A stretch of DNA of 64,000 bases from Syngnathus acus (taxonomy: Eukaryota > Chordata > Actinopteri > Syngnathiformes > Syngnathidae): the NCBI RefSeq assembly GCF_901709675.1, contig NC_051100.1:11070786-11134785 (forward strand), written 5' to 3'. Of this stretch, positions 14,472 through 29,700 are shown one piece after another. The position numbers and the translations under genes were made by a program. Under the pieces are notes generated by a model, which searched no databases, was not told the DNA's origin, and was given only the letters and a program-made list of their open reading frames with translations. Each line of letters opens with the position of its first letter. Position 1 is the stretch's first letter.

Positions 14472-14592
14472 CTTTCTGTAAACGATCATGTTGGGGGACT
14501 CGTCCGTGACCCCGTTGGTCCCCTGTCCGCAGCTATTGGTCTGCGCCATGGTCCGGTAGAAGTCGCTCTTCCACGGTAAAGGTCAGGTGCTC
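14472..14592 (-). CDS. rgs7: rgs7-like first coding exon (partial gene; CDS part 14549..14472)
   Basis: The minus strand has a 'tccatcgcag' acceptor before 14592, an ATG at 14549-14547 with context 'ACCATGG', 26 codons, and a phase-0 donor (AAG|GTACCT) after 14472. The peptide starts MAQTNSCGQGTNG and ends DESPNMIVYRK. This resembles the N-terminus of RGS7 as I remember it (MAQ..., ADESPNMLVYRK) more than RGS6, and the human exon also ends at YRK. RGS7 is an R7-family GTPase-activating protein for Gi/o alpha subunits. It pairs with G-beta-5 and carries DEP, GGL and RGS domains, all encoded downstream of this exon. I looked for the next exon (usually MED..., leading into the DEP domain) on the minus strand in 1-14471 and did not see it, so the gene is partial here. 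Which teleost copy (a or b) cannot be told. Confidence 0.8.
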
Positions 14593-15768
14593 CTGCGATG
14601 GACAGAACTGATATTGGAATCGGCTGGAGGGACGACGAAGCCAAAAAGCCGTCTGGCCCTTACCTGAGCGCACAGAGGATTATGCCCCGATCGTGTTTAA
14701 ACATAGTTGACATTTATAGGAGCAGCAAACGTCCGTGCACCTGTTTGCATCCCGCAAAGTCTTGACAAAGATGGGTGTTTTTTTTCTTGTTTTTCTTTCC
14801 AAAAAAATATCAGGTCAGCCAAATGTGAATTCTTGCAGGAGGAGGTAAAGGTTCAGGCGGGAAATGTAGTGTCAGGCAAGAAGTCTGCCCTCAGGGTCCA
14901 TCTGCCTGAAGATGCCTTCAGCATTCACTCCTTGTGCAGCTTTTCAAACCTTGCGAATGACTACTGCCTACATAATCATAATTTTACTTCCTCGACACCA
15001 TTTTTTATTCGGACGGGCCTTTGCTGGAATATTGTTGACTCAGAACAGCAAGTCGTGAAGGAAAATGGAAACAGAATGTACAAGTGGGCCATTTTCCACA
15101 TTACTTCTGTTCAGGGTCACGAGAAGCTGTAGGTGACATCGGGCGAAAGGCCACCTACACACTGGATCGGTCGCTAGTCAATCACAGGGCACATCCAGAG
15201 ACAAGCTTTGGCGCTCACATACGCACCGTCGCTGAGTGTGAACTGAACCCACGCGGCCTGCGCGGAAGTCACACGAATGCATCACTGTGACCGACCACTG
15301 TATAGTCGTTTTATGTTTTCCACTAGTGTTGGAGAGGCGCCCTAACAATGCCTTGGCCATAGATTAGAGCAAGCGACTAAGCAGATGCAGTGGAAACAGC
15401 ACACCGTCCCTGGAGGAGGTCCTCCACAATGCAGCTTAGACACAGCAGCCACTCGGGGCTGCACAGGCAAATGTTGGAGCGTGCATGTTTCCGCTCCGTC
15501 GTCATTGCTGTTATTTATCCGCCGCACGCACGCACGCAACGTGAAATTGTCGCATGCCTTCATGCAAAAAAAAAAAGGAAAGAAAGCACGAAGCATGCGA
15601 GCTGCTCGTGCACGAGGCCGCCTTGTGTGTCTTCGGCAGCACCTTGGACAGCGACCAACAACGCCCCTCATCCGCGCGTAAACACGCAAGACAACGCAAC
15701 ACGCCAGCAAAAAGCAGGCGAAGGCGGTCGTGTGTCTTGTGAGTGCGAGCAGGAGGTGGTGGGCTTAC
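14593..15768 (-). other. presumptive rgs7 intron between leader and first coding exon
   Basis: This lies between the leader donor at 15769/15768 and the acceptor at 14593/14592. It contains a second good minus-strand donor, CTCAG|GTAAGG, with exon end at 14664. That would leave a 71-base mini-intron before the coding exon, so an alternative 5' exon ending there is possible. A degenerate interspersed repeat occupies about 15110-15290. Open frames near 15.4-15.7 kb are overlapping and unrecognised. Confidence 0.4.
15110..15290. repeat. degenerate teleost interspersed repeat fragment
   Basis: Contains 'cagggtcacgagaagctg', 'catcgggcgaaaggcc' and 'ctggatcggtcgctagtcaa' followed by 'cacagggcaca'. 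These are words of a dispersed repeat that also occurs at 27028-27175 and 35430-35515 in this window. I associate it with a fish LINE 3' region, but that assignment is from memory and weak. Confidence 0.55.
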
Positions 15769-16080
15769 CTGAAAAAACGCGCAGCCCTCCCCACCCCAAC
15801 CCCGAGGCTGGTGGGACCCGTGGATCGGGACGTGCGCGGACGCCGTGGACCCGGGCTGGCCTTGAGCGTTGTCAAGCGGTTTGCTGAGGAAGGCGAGGCG
15901 GACTCATCGGCGGCTCCAGGAGGCAGACATTCGGCGGACGACTCGCTCCCCGTCTCGTTCGCTCGCGCTCTCTCTAGCCGACTCTCGCCGTGCTCCTTTC
16001 TCCCCGCTATGCTGTGAAGCGAGCGGGCGCGCACCCTCGCGGCGCCGTGGACGCGCATCGATCCGTGACCAATCACGTGC
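15769..16080 (-). promoter_or_regulatory. rgs7: CpG-rich promoter and 5' leader exon of the rgs7-like gene
   Basis: This stretch is much richer in CpG than its surroundings. On the minus strand it ends in a textbook splice donor, TTTTTTCAG|GTAAGC, with the exon end at 15769. Position and strand fit a non-coding first exon spliced to the coding exon at 14592. A 135-residue open frame crosses it on the minus strand, but its Arg/Ser/Ala-rich product is typical of CpG islands and it is not called as coding. The transcription start was not determined; the upper boundary is where CpG density falls. Confidence 0.55.
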
Positions 16081-18237
16081 GCGGAATAAGTTGCAGCCTG
16101 TTTTGAGGAACGATTAGTTCCTAAATAGAATTGACCTACATCCCGTTCATAGAAAGTGATTGCTGTTGGCATAAATAGCTGGTACAGTATACATGAAAGT
16201 GTAGAGGCGAAAAAGCACTGAGAAAGGCGACACTAGTTTTTTGACTGGGGAGAACCGGCACAAAGGCAGGCACTGGTGTCAGTGTGAGGGTACATTCGAG
16301 ATCAGTAGCAGACTTTTTGCAAAAGTTTCACAGTTACCGTGTTAAGATTTACGACAAAATGCATGCACATAAACAATAGGAGATTCGAGCTTAAAATGAT
16401 TAATACGTGATTTGCTATCACTGGGACGTCAGGTGGGCTGTATGAAATTAGCAAATTTCTTTCAGTGGTACAAACATTTATTATAAACAATATTTACTTA
16501 TAATTGTTTAATAATGACTTTTTTCTATATGCTAATGTATGTCAACATTTGTAATGAAATTATTTTTCTCCTTCCTAGACTCAAATTTACCAGTAAATTG
16601 CTGTCTAATACAACGCATTGCCTCTTGGAGAAATGAAACCACCCATCCATCGACCTGTGCAAGGTGGGTAGAATTAAATCCACCGCTGCCAATTCCGTTA
16701 TTATATTGTGTCTTGTCAGTATACTGGATATTATTATTTTTACTACAGACTCTAAGAAATCATTCTGTTTTGGTGTCTCATGAAGAGTAATGTTTTCGTT
16801 ACTACGGCGACCTGGTGGCATGAAGTACTACCAACTATTTGTTTGTGTTGCTGCCCTGCGTGTGTTCAAGTTGACTTATATCACATTGATTGAAAGTGGG
16901 CGCCACAATAATTCTGAAAGCTAATGTAAATGTCATGTTTTCATTACCATGACGACCAGGACAAAGCTAAAGCATGAAACGAGTTGAGCAGCCACTCAGT
17001 ATTGACAACTTAGCGGCTGTTTGTTTGTGTTGCTGCTCTGCGTGTGTTTGCATTTATAAATACAAATTGTAATAGCGGTCCCTTGAAGGCGTATCCAAAT
17101 AAAAATCATGTAAAATTGTTGATAGAACTCTGGTTTTAGACTTCCTTCAGTTGTGGAAATGCAGCCATTTGTGCTGTGGCCCGTGACCATACATTTTGCT
17201 CAAAAAGCTGCAATTTGAATAATTGAATATCAGATTCCTTCTGCTGTCCTGGCAACAAGAGTCAATGCAACTGCCTTGCTCTGACCAATAACATAGATTA
17301 TTGATTGACTTTGGTTTAAATGTGCACCAGCTGACTCTCTCATGGTTTTGAACTTTACTTGCAAAATATGGCACATAGTTGTTTTAGTTACTTTATTGTT
17401 TTTGGAGGTTCTTATTGGAAGAACTCATCCAAATTGCTTTCCAAATTAACTGCGGTGACAACAACTTTATGAGGGTTATCGAATAATTCCTCCTTCATAC
17501 TCTTTATCAGAATTGGAATCCTCCTAAAAGAGATAGCTCCAATATTTTGCAAAGGAGTCGATTAACTAAGGCTGATTACTCTGAGAAAATGTCAATCTGT
17601 AATGTGATGTTCTGAATGTGAATCTGTAATGTGTTGTTTTGAGTCCAGTGAATCAGTGTGGTGGAAACAAACAGTAAGTTTCCGCTCAGCAGGCCAGTTG
17701 AAGCATGAAAGATTGCAGATGCGACCCCTCTCCCCCGCGAGTACGTGTTCAGCTCTTGTCCTCTGGTCCCCTTTTGCTCTCTATGGACTTGTGCTTTGGG
17801 CCAGGTGGACCTGAATATTTAGCTCACCTGACTTCCTCTGTGAGCTTTATTATAGGCACACCAACAAGCAGTTTACATTGTTTGTCGAAATGGGCCACAA
17901 TTGGTAGATTGCGATTTTGGTATCAGAACCTTCAGTGGGGACCTAATTGACTTGACACACTCTCAAGTTGATGAACAACAAATAGAAGCACAATGCTTGA
18001 CACCAATAGACAGCTAGAGATTGTTCATTTTGACATATTTGCAATGAATTTTTTTTATTGTTCTCATCGTTTGATTGCACCCTTTTTATATTTGTAAACA
18101 ACAGGCGTCTTTTGCAACTAGCTTCCGCTTACTTGAGGTGGCTAATAACAAGCTACAATTAGTCCATTACATTTAATCAATAACTTTAAGGAGGAAATGT
18201 TTTTGTAGGAATGGTTTTGTTGCGACTTACTTAACTG
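16081..18237. other. intergenic spacer between divergent rgs7 and ube2d1
   Basis: About 2.1 kb separates the rgs7-like leader and the ube2d1 promoter, which point away from each other. It holds a diverged local duplication (16790-16872 versus 16935-17052) and a short direct repeat at about 17588-17642. No open frame here resembles a known protein. Confidence 0.5.
16790..17052. repeat. diverged local tandem duplication
   Basis: 16790-16872 and 16935-17052 share 'atgttttcgttac(t)ac.gcgacc' versus 'atgttttcattaccatgacgacc', and then 'tttgtttgtgttgctgccctgcgtgtgtt' with one C/T difference. The spacing differs because of an insertion in the second unit. Confidence 0.6.
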
Positions 18238-18320
18238 TGACGTCATGTCGAAGTGGTTTGTAAAGCGCGGTCCCTTTAAGAGAGGTTTGCCTATCCAACT
18301 ACATTTCCCACAATGCACTG
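18238..18320 (+). promoter_or_regulatory. ube2d1: ube2d1 promoter: CRE plus ZNF143/SBS-type motif
   Basis: A perfect TGACGTCA palindrome (CREB/ATF site) is at 18238-18245. A sequence beginning ACTACATTTCCCACAATGCA, close to the ZNF143/Staf consensus as I recall it (ACTACAATTCCCAGAATGC), is at 18298-18320, about 145 bases before the start codon. Both site types are typical of TATA-less housekeeping promoters, which suits a ubiquitin E2. The transcription start was not determined. Confidence 0.7.
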
Positions 18321-18464
18321 AGCTCAAACAAAAACGCGGAAACAAAAGAGAACCAGTTTAGTCGCAAACATTTAATATCTCGTCATCGTAAAGTAAGCTT
18401 ATTTGCTCGTTGACAGTTGTTGGTTTGACATCACAATCTTCCTCAGACACACTTAAGACTTGCA

Positions 18465-22077
<3,613 letters not shown>

Positions 22078-22340
22078 CGGCAAGGCAAGTTTCAGCATCA
22101 ACATTCCCCTGGAACCTTCAAGGTTAAAAAAAGAGAAAAAAAGAAAAGCCAGTCGTTTTTCACCACACTGGTTCTAGTTTATGCCGGAAACATTTTGAGG
22201 ACTCCGGTTGAAATGGCCCAACTGTCTCAACTGTTCAGTTTGTTCTGCTTCACTTCAATTGCAATTTTGATTTTCATAATTCAGATATTAGCAATGAAGA
22301 TAATACCTCATTTTATTTTACCTTTAAGAGATTTATATTG

Positions 22341-22346
22341 AATAAA
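22341..22346 (+). terminator. ube2d1: ube2d1 poly(A) signal
   Basis: A canonical AATAAA lies 264 bases after the ube2d1 stop codon, giving a short 3' UTR of about 280 bases. No better site lies closer to the stop. Confidence 0.7.
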
Positions 22347-23300
22347 ACTATGCTCGTATTACTTTTCATTTAACGCAACTTGAGTTGGTTTTGATTTTGT
22401 TGCGGTCACATAAACCCGCACAAGCCACATCACTCCCGCATGCAGGTTATACCTTTTGTGACCACTAGGGGGCGGTCGTTACTTTTTCTGCATGCACCTC
22501 CGGGCCTTTGAAAGCTCAGTCTACAGAGCAACATGAAGACAATTTAAATTTCGGGTGAAACGTCACCATGACAAAACGGCTGCAAATAATACCTCCAAAC
22601 ACGTGATCGAGAGCGGTGGGTGCGTTTCCCTCCCTGCCGGCATGTTTTGTTTTGCTTTGCTTGAACTTTGCTGTATTGCTTCCCCTTTCCCCCCTTCACA
22701 GGATGCGGATTGTTTCCTGTGCAGGCCAATAAAGCCGTTGCCGGCTGGCTTTGCGTCAAGTACCAAGTAGCTTTCCTGATTGTACACGCTCGCAATGCAC
22801 AACTACCGTGCGTGTTATGAGTGAGGCCTCATAAAGCCGTAGATGTGAACTAGAATGTGGTCATGAGTACGCTAAATAGCAGGCAGTTGTCAACTTTCTT
22901 CACTAGTCATGTCAATGTCCAAGTGTGATGAAACATGGTTGTGGAGGGCAGTACATAGTGTGGAGAAAAACTTTACTAACAAGATGACTCATTCTACTAG
23001 TGGCCAGAATTGTCCTACTAACTTGAGGTCGGTTTTGTCTGAGGCAAAACTACTGGTTGGCAAGTATGTGCTTCAACTACATCTAGCTAGCGTATCTTTA
23101 GTGGTAGTTATAGCATGCAGATGTCAACCAGTGCAGAGATTTGCCACATGTCCTACTGGTGTGAAAAATCATTGTGAGGACAGATAATGTAGTACACGAA
23201 CCGTGCTGTATATTAAAGTTATGAAATGCTCAAACTGCTCCATACACTACAGAAAGGGGGAAGGATGCTTTGGGGTATGTGTGGGGGGGGGCGGCATCTG
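22347..23300. other. intergenic spacer ube2d1 - bicc1
   Basis: About 1 kb without a recognised gene. It contains a strong CTCF-like motif at 22462-22476. TFAM, which I recall between UBE2D1 and BICC1 in human, is not here. Short open frames at 22544-22802 are unrecognised. Confidence 0.6.
22462..22476 (+). promoter_or_regulatory. CTCF-like binding motif
   Basis: CCACTAGGGGGCGGT matches the CTCF core consensus (CCASYAGRKGGCRS, from memory) at essentially every position. It lies just after the ube2d1 poly(A) signal and 1.1 kb before the bicc1 start codon, a natural boundary position. Other weaker CCACTAGA-type sites in the window lie in or near repeats; this one has no visible repeat context. 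Confidence 0.65.
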
Positions 23301-23574
23301 GGAGGAGTCTGAGTGCTGGATGACATGTGAAACTTCTCTTGCAAGACTTTCTCGCTGTGTTGGCTGCAGCCGCTGCACTTAAGCGCACAGCCTGCAGAGA
23401 GAGCAGGGTCTGCCTATTTTTAGCCCCCCCTCCCCAAGTCAGCGCTCAAATGGGGGGAAATGACGCGGCGTGAAGGTTTCGTGAGGCCCAGCTACCGAGT
23501 GACGGAACACGCGGTCCAGCACAACTCGGTAACTTTTTTTGAGTCCTCCTCCACCGCTGAAGAGTAGCGCCGCC
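23300..23574 (+). promoter_or_regulatory. bicc1: bicc1 proximal promoter and 5' UTR
   Basis: GC-rich upstream of the start codon, with a TATA/MEF2-like 'CTATTTTTAG' at 23415-23424 followed by a C-rich run and several CpGs. This probably holds the transcription start, but no start site can be fixed. The frame remains open upstream of the ATG to about 23539 without another ATG. Confidence 0.4.
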
Positions 23575-23782
23575 ATGGCTGCCCAGTGCGACGCTTTGAG
23601 CGGATACTTGCAGCAGCAACAGCAGCTGCAGTCGGACCAGGGCTCCAACAGCGAGCGCAGCGCAGACTCGCCTTTGCCGGGCTCCGAGGAGGACCTGAGT
23701 GGACCCCATCAGCTGCCCGATCCGGAGTGGACGGAGGAGCGCTTCCGAGTGGACCGAAAGAAGCTGGAATTTATGTTGCTAG
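23575..23782 (+). CDS. bicc1: bicc1 exon 1, N-terminal tail
   Basis: Encodes residues 1-69 plus one base. MAAQ..., [21 protein letters not shown] and [15 protein letters not shown] correspond to the vertebrate BICC1 N-terminus. A CAG/CAA run (23609-23632) gives a short QQQQQLQ tract that I do not recall in human. The donor is CTAG|GTATGT, phase 1. Confidence 0.95.
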
Positions 23783-26700
23783 GTATGTATTTAAAAAAAG
23801 TGAGTGGGGAAACTGTTGAATACTTTCACCGCTATTGTAATTGGCCTTTGTTTAATTCACACCCAAAAGTTGCTCTCGTTAGCGTACACGCGGGATTTGT
23901 TTTGATTGGCCAGCCATCAACTGCTCATCACGTGGCAAATCTGATACTGGCCACTCGTAACAGTTGACTTCAAATAGTACACAAGTATTTGCCGTGTTAC
24001 CCGATAAATGGTACTTGTGAAGTGTTTTGGGTGAAATGTGGTACGTTTGGGTGCTGTTAAACTGAGTTTTTGTGTTGTGTTTTGACGTTTCCGTAATCGT
24101 GACGTCATAAGAAACTGATCTGGGCGGGTGACGATCAATATATCAACATTGAACAGGTCATGTTTATCAAAAGTTGTTCATGACTACAAGAGTTTCAATT
24201 CACTTTTTTTAGGGTCGGTCTGAAAAAGTGTCGTGAGTGATTGTGGTACAGGATGTGTTAGAAGTGTTTTGTTTGGCATTTGTTAATTGTCAAGCTGTTC
24301 AATATTTGCGATGGCAGGCAATCGGCATGAACTAATTGAAAATCAGTTTTCCTCCACTGTATCACGTTTCATCATTCACACCTGAGCTATATTACATTTT
24401 CTTGAGTAATCTTTCTGAAATAATTTTTCCAGTTTACTTGCTGTAATGCCCTCACATGTGGGAAAGGAGAGCTGTGCGTTGTTGATGTGTTTTGAGTGCT
24501 AGGAGAACGGTAAGACAGACAATGAGCACTCTGCTGTCAGCCACCGCTTGCACCCCGACACTCACACAATTACTTGTGGATGTCGCATGCGACTCTACCA
24601 TGCCCCGCCTCTTAAAGGTACAGTCTGTCATACTAAGTTTAAGTGTGTGACTTTTTTTATGCTCAAGCAATATTGCAGCCTTTCCTTGTAAACTGGGTGC
24701 TTAAGTGGATGTTTATCTCTGCACACATGTCGTTCCCCCGCGTCTGGCGCTGTTGCGCTTGCTCAAGTACATTCCTCAAAGCTCCATGTCATCTCAAACT
24801 GTTCCAGGAAAACAACTTAGCTCCAGAGCAGCCCAACATCCAAAGTGTCCCGGACATACCATGCGCCACGTCACGCTGTGCATGTGTGTGTGTGTGTGTG
24901 TGATGTTTTTGTGTGGCGTGTAAACGGAGCAAGTTGATTGGACGTTCCCTGTTTGTTGGCTGGCTAGCGGCCTCTGTGTCACTCTGGCTGTGACGGAGCA
25001 TAGAATGCGCGTTCCTCTGTCCGCCGCTCGCCTCTGATTTATTAGTTGAGCTCTGCGCGCTGCATGATGTGAACCACAAAGGCTCTTTGACCCTTGACCT
25101 CATCTCGCCTCCAGGAATAACACTGGATTGATGCTAGTGTCCGACTGCATGATGGCAAATGTGAGCTGGGCCACACGCGAGGGCCCGAAATGAGTTTGTG
25201 TCCGTGTGGTGTCCACTCGCCCTGCCAACAAAGCTGCATCCCAATTGTGGCCTGCAAAACAACACATCCTGCCGAGGATCGAAGACCAAAGTGTATTTTT
25301 AGTAGATAGTGCGGCCTTTAATCATATTTTACTAGCACACTGTAATACAAGTGGCTATTGAAAATGGATTGACTTTTTTTTTCCTTTTTTTTTTTTTTAA
25401 ATCAAAATGGAACAGAATGAAAGTCTGCAATTATATGAGCCATTAGTAGAAGGTGTCGTTTGGAAATGACGCTGCACGGCCATGTCGTCGAGTTTCGGAA
25501 AATCAAAACGAGCGTTCATAGATGATTAGCTGGCGTGACTTCTTAGTGACTCGGAAAGCCCGCAGTTGGCTCTTTTTTTGGCCCACTTTCTCCAGGAGAA
25601 AATGGAAACTATGAATCCAGCAATTCCAGCGCCGTCTTTGGACCTGGCCGACCGAAACGGTAAATAGATTTATTTTTATTTTTTTTTGGGAAACAGTGAA
25701 AACAGAATCTCACACTGGTAGCCATCGGCGTTTACTGTTGTCTTCTTGGCAGCGCCGACTAGAACTCCCAAGTTGTAACAGCTTGGGGAGCTTGACAGCG
25801 GCGTGAAAGCCTGAAAGATGGCTTTATGTGGACAAGAAAACCCTGTGTGGTCACCTTTCTGCCTTTTTTTTTTTAAATCTTCTAAGAGACAAGACGACAC
25901 CGCGGTGACTGGGAAAGCATTAACATTTACTCCTGGACCGGTTCTCCACTTTGTATTTGGATTCAGGTCTTCCCTCGTATTGATGCAGGGCTCCGATGTT
26001 CCATTCAGACAGTGGTGACATCATCGCAATTTGTACTTATAAGTCGGTAGTAAAGCTGCAGTCATAATGATGGTAGAAAGTTGTAATCATCTGTTGGCTT
26101 AGCTCTCAGCCGGCGTCACAATTTCTTCTGTGGTCCCTTTGCACCAAAATGAGTCCTCATCCTGGTCTTCTTCCCTGGTGCCGAGTAGGATGTTGGACAG
26201 GAAGTGCGTGTGTGTGTGTGGAGGGGGGAATGCGCTGCGGCCGTGGTCCGCCTTGCCTTTCTACTTGCTTCCTCCTGAAGGTTCAAACAGTGTTCGGTTG
26301 TCCTCACGTTTCATAGTAGATGCGAGAACAACTTGGTTGCTATGATGACCCTTATTTTCACTCACTTAATAAAGAGTCGAGCATCTTTTTCCACAATTGG
26401 GGGAGCCCTGCATAGCTGCGTGAGGCCACGCCTCCTCGTAACATTACTCCAACGGGCACCGCTGTCCAAACAAATCAGCTCCCCGGACAGGTCGCTTTAC
26501 ATTTCCTTCGACAACTTTGCAATAAAAGCAAACACAGCTGTCACTGGTGAAAGGCCTTTTAATGTGAAAGCGGCAGAAGCAGGAAATGACTTTGTTGGAG
26601 TTTCACTAACTTCATCTGTTAAATTTTTCAATTTCCTCCCGCAAATGTTGCCGCTGGCTCCCGGCCAGGATTGATTTAATGCTTAAGTTAAGGGTTCAGG

Positions 26701-29700
26701 CCTTGAAATGACTGTGAACACAATCGTTAATGTGCTATTGGCAACCCCTAAAAATACTTGCTATTTCTCTTTTCAGTAATGTTGAAAGTGAAGAAGATTG
26801 ACAAAAAACATGAAGTCGACAAACATGATTAGCCTTCAAGGGCTGTATTAAATCCCGGTGCCGGACAGATCTGGCCCCCAGGCCTCAAGTTTGACACCTT
26901 TGCCATTGCAGTCTTGACGATTCTCCTTCATAAATGAGCAGGCTTTTCAAGTCCACTTCCAGTAATGAATCTCATTACTATGCGTTTCCGTTTTGGCACT
27001 TAATTTAATGTCGGTAAAACGCAGCCGAACCGCAATCCATCCAATTTCTTTAGCGCTTGTCCAAATTAGGGTTGCGGTGGAGCCGGAGCCTATTCCAGCT
27101 AACTTTGCGGGGTGCACCCTGGACCGGTCGCCAGTCTTTTGCAGTACCCAGTGTGCAACTAAAGTCCATTTCACAGCAGGGCTCTCTCCACCTTTTCCTT
27201 CCTTTCTCGCACCTTTTGGTCCCCACAATTCAACAATTCTATTCAAGCTATATCGCAGCCATGATGAATCTCTCAGCAGCTGGAATATAATTGAGCTCTG
27301 CTTGGTGGAAAAACCTGTAATTCATTACTTAAAAAAAGAAATGGAGTGGGGGGGAAAAAAAACTGAAGCCCGGGGAGTCTTATTTCAGCTCCCTGACCCA
27401 TTTCTGTGCTGGCGGAGCTGTAAATGAATATCTGTTATTCCACGGCACTCCAACATCTTTTTCTTCTGCCCTTGTCAGAGTGCAGATTTACATTCTGTCT
27501 GGTTTGCGGTTGCAATTTTAGAAATGTTTCTTCGGGGTTTTGGGGCTGGGAGGCAGAGGTGGGCGGCGGGCAACCCTGACATGCGTGCCACTCGGCGCTT
27601 TAAGAACTTTCCGTGTTTGCCTTCTGGAGAAGCTCTGGTTTTGGTTTGGTGTTCTTGCTCTGATCACCCAGCACTGACTTACCCGATTACAGAGATATCT
27701 TTTTTTTAAATTCTTCTGGATCTATTTCTGTGCAGAAAACTGAAATATGATTTGCTTTAACTTGACAGAAATGTCCTTTTCAGCATCTGATTGGACATAT
27801 TTGACTGTATCAGTAGATAGGGTTGAGCGATGAGATCAGCCAAGTAGACTTGAGAAGAAAACTGCGGAGGTGCTTCCAACATGATTAACGTCGATTTCCC
27901 AACAATGTCATGTTTACACAGCAACAGTCTTCGAGCGAGGCTTGACTCCCTTTGCTCGGCAGGGGACCCGATACTGGGCTGCAGATACCAGGCACCAGGA
28001 ATGCGTTGCCTTGTGTAATCGCTTGGCATCGTTTATGAGCGATGATGCGGGAGGAGGCGAGAAGAGAAATCAGCTTGATATCTGGACGTCTCTCGCCGAT
28101 TCTTGCTCATGTGGTTCAGTTGATGTAGGGGTCACTATCCGACTTTTCTAATGAGTTCAAGAGCTGGTCCAACCAATTAAGGATTCTTTGGTGCTTTTTC
28201 TTGACGGTAGCAAAGCATCTTCCACTTAATTGTTGTGACCAATTTAACTTGTCTTGGTGTGTTAAGTCAAGTCAAGTTTATTAAGCATCTCCGGCTAACT
28301 TAGCTTAGCATAGCTTGCGCTAGCAACACATCGCAACTGTGACGCGTTCTTTTGAAGTGTGGATATTTTTGGCTACGCTTGGCCTTCTCTCAACCTGAAT
28401 TTCACCCTTCTCATCAAAGCTGAACTCGTACCCGAGTACAATAATCCACCAGGAAAGAGCATCCAAGTTCTGGATGGAGTTAGAAGGTACCGTTAGCTTG
28501 ATTGTTGCGCGTGGATCATAGCCACAACTGTAGAAATCAACACTGTTTACATTCCGCCCGTGTCACAACAGCGGAATCTCCCGGAATTTGTCTCTGTCCG
28601 TGAAATAATGGAGAACAGATTGGGCTATCATCTGTCAGCATTTAGGCCTTTGTGCTTTGCATCTCGTCGCTTCTTTATGTGCCGTGATAGATAAGACTTA
28701 CTGGATACGTTCCCTAATTGCTACGGCTGCCGCAAAACGACAAGACGACTTAGGACGTAAACTCGATTTCTTGTCAACGCTCAAATGCTCAGAATTCCCA
28801 AACAATCGGCTTCAGACTGTCTGGGAAGAATCTTATTCTTGAGTCGGAGACTTTGAGCACATTCTTGAGCTGATGTCAAAGAATGTATCTTGCTGCATGA
28901 CCCGATGCTTTATGACAGTTGAAGGGCGTGGCTCTGAGGCACCACGACCACTTTGTTGACTTAATGACCACATGAAGGAGAGCATTAAGGACTTTAAAAC
29001 GGTACCATTTGACAGGCCATAAAAACATTTTTGTCATAGTTTTTGATCTCCCAAGGGTCGTTGCTGGACAGAGACGAGTGTCGTCCATGTCCTCATGTAA
29101 CCTGAGCTGCAAAGGAACAACGCTCTATTTTAAAGTCATAACAGAAGTAACGATCCCTCTGGCAAAATGCTGAAAATAAACTCCAACAAAGGATGTGCTC
29201 TGCAGCTCTCCTTAAGCCGTCAGTCAGTGCGTCTCCGCAAAGGCCTGTAATTTAGGCTGGCGGGCTAAAGAGTCGTACTTGCTGCTGTTTAAGTCGAGAG
29301 GTAGCAACGTTGCAAATGCAAATGCGGTCACCAAAGCAGTCTTTTACGGCGTGACGTCAATTGTTGATACTGTGCAGATTGGTCACGCAAGAAATTGGTC
29401 ATCAGTATTTTCATCTTGGTTCATCTGTTGTCAAACCATCGACAAAGTTGTTGCAGAAAATATTGTCGGAGGCCTGAACAAACGAGCAAAGATAGTTTGT
29501 TCCTATAACCATCATTGTTCCAAAGCCTTGCGGTGATCAATTAAGGAAAACTCCCAAGTTGTGTTTCTCTCTATTAATCAAATTACAAGCCTCTAAGCAT
29601 TTTTTCAGTGTGACACAAGGGAAATATTCCCTTTTTGAAGTGAAGCATGTCAGCGGTTCCAGGTTCAGACTATGTGTTGTGAACGCTGCCCCCTTGGGGT

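Noticed and set aside
15342-15742. Long overlapping open frames on both strands (up to 165 codons)
   Set aside because: Frames overlap in four readings, are Cys/Arg/His-rich, have no splice support and match no known family; typical of CpG-rich DNA near a promoter.
15765-16172. 135-codon minus-strand frame at the rgs7 CpG island
   Set aside because: It crosses a strong donor at 15769 and has CpG-driven composition; better explained as 5' UTR.
23539-23574. Upstream extension of the bicc1 reading frame
   Set aside because: It has no ATG; the GCCGCCATGG at 23575 matches the vertebrate start MAAQ.
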